Shown: positions 21,333 through 21,469 of the stretch, one piece after another
Layout of the letters: the number at the start of each line of letters is the position of its first letter
Numbering within the stretch: position 1 is the first letter of the stretch
Assembly (NCBI GenBank): GCA_002359425.1
Contig: DEMY01000069.1
Location: 28,921-50,389 of the forward strand
Direction: 5' to 3'
Length of the DNA: 21,469 nucleotides
Source: Clostridiales bacterium UBA2658
Lineage (GTDB): Bacteria; Bacillota; Clostridia; Oscillospirales; Oscillospiraceae
The notes under the pieces: model-generated
Told to the model about the DNA's origin: nothing
The model's database searches: none
Seen by the model: the letters and a program-made list of their open reading frames with translations, nothing else
Made by a program: the position numbers and the translations under genes

Positions 21333-21469
21333 ATGATTAATCAGGAAATATTGCGCAAATATGCGCGTCTGGCGGTTTGTACGGGGGTTGCTGTGCAGAA
21401 GGGACAGCTCCTTGTTATTACCTCCGCAGTTGACTGCGCCTATTTTACCCGGTTGTGCGTGGAGGAAGC
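21333..21469 (+). CDS. M29-family aminopeptidase, N-terminal part (3' end outside window)
   Basis: The first 45 codons of a gene that runs off the right edge. INQEILRKYARLAVCTGVAV and QKGQLLVITSAVDCAYFTRL match the start of the M29 (AmpS/PepS, thermophilic metalloprotease) aminopeptidases, whose N-terminal pattern is LL.KYA.L.V..G..VQ.GQ.L.I...V....F.R...E. These metal-dependent enzymes remove N-terminal residues from peptides. The metal ligands lie outside the window. ATG 21333 has AGAGAGG 6 bases upstream. Confidence 0.82.
   Translation, partial: MINQEILRKYARLAVCTGVAVQKGQLLVITSAVDCAYFTRLCVEE

Noticed and set aside
1..21469. CRISPR array, tRNA, rRNA, prophage, intact insertion sequence, c-di-GMP riboswitch
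   Set aside because: Looked for by eye on both strands; no regularly spaced repeats, no cloverleaf or rRNA motifs, no transposase or integrase frame, and no recognisable riboswitch core were seen.

Overview
The window looks like chromosomal DNA of a moderately GC-rich anaerobic Clostridia member, most likely an Oscillospiraceae/Ruminococcaceae-type gut bacterium. The reasons are a SCIFF peptide with its radical SAM maturase (a near-universal clostridial pair), an oxygen-independent HemZ-type radical SAM protein, SLH-domain surface anchoring, a BceRSAB-type peptide-stress module, and consensus TTGACA/TATAAT promoters with strong GGAGG ribosome binding sites. No rRNA, tRNA, CRISPR array, prophage or intact insertion sequence was seen.

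Layout. 1-731 is the C-terminal part of an Orn/Lys/Arg decarboxylase-family protein. 786-2491 is a compact SCIFF locus: consensus promoter, 47-residue Cys-rich precursor, attenuator hairpin, maturase and a bidirectional terminator. 2503-4341 (minus) is a membrane diguanylate cyclase with an apparently intact GGDEF site and I-site. 4562-8289 is a tight four-gene unit: HemZ-type protein, P-loop nucleoside kinase, left-handed beta-helix protein and PAP2 phosphatase. 8512-9956 is rpoN (sigma-54) with its own promoter and terminator. 10037-11050 encodes a protein that I read as a radical SAM homologue lacking the Fe-S cluster motif. 11174-13357 is a minus-strand accessory stretch: a GNAT acetyltransferase, a decayed GntR/ABC-ATPase operon and a single-domain relative of the CoA-transferase N-terminal half. 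13749-14795 (minus) is a secreted DUF4430 plus three-SLH protein, divergent from a BceRSAB-type operon (15101-19706). The window ends with an AlkD-like DNA repair protein, a YgjP-like metallopeptidase and the start of an M29 aminopeptidase.

How the genes work together. The SCIFF pair makes a thioether-modified (ranthipeptide-type) peptide. The response regulator, histidine kinase, ABC ATPase and FtsX-like permease form a sensing and detoxification module for cell-wall-active peptides. A perfect-spacing 11-bp tandem box lies upstream of the ABC genes, and a related 11-bp-period repeat lies midway between the SLH gene promoter and the regulator promoter.

Most notable: (i) the clusterless radical SAM-like protein; (ii) a SCIFF variant with a seventh cysteine and Gly at the position I recall as the thioether-acceptor Thr; (iii) the GntR/ABC remnant, in which individual lesions can be read; (iv) the stand-alone half CoA-transferase. 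All assignments come from reading the sequence by eye and recalling families; no database search was run.
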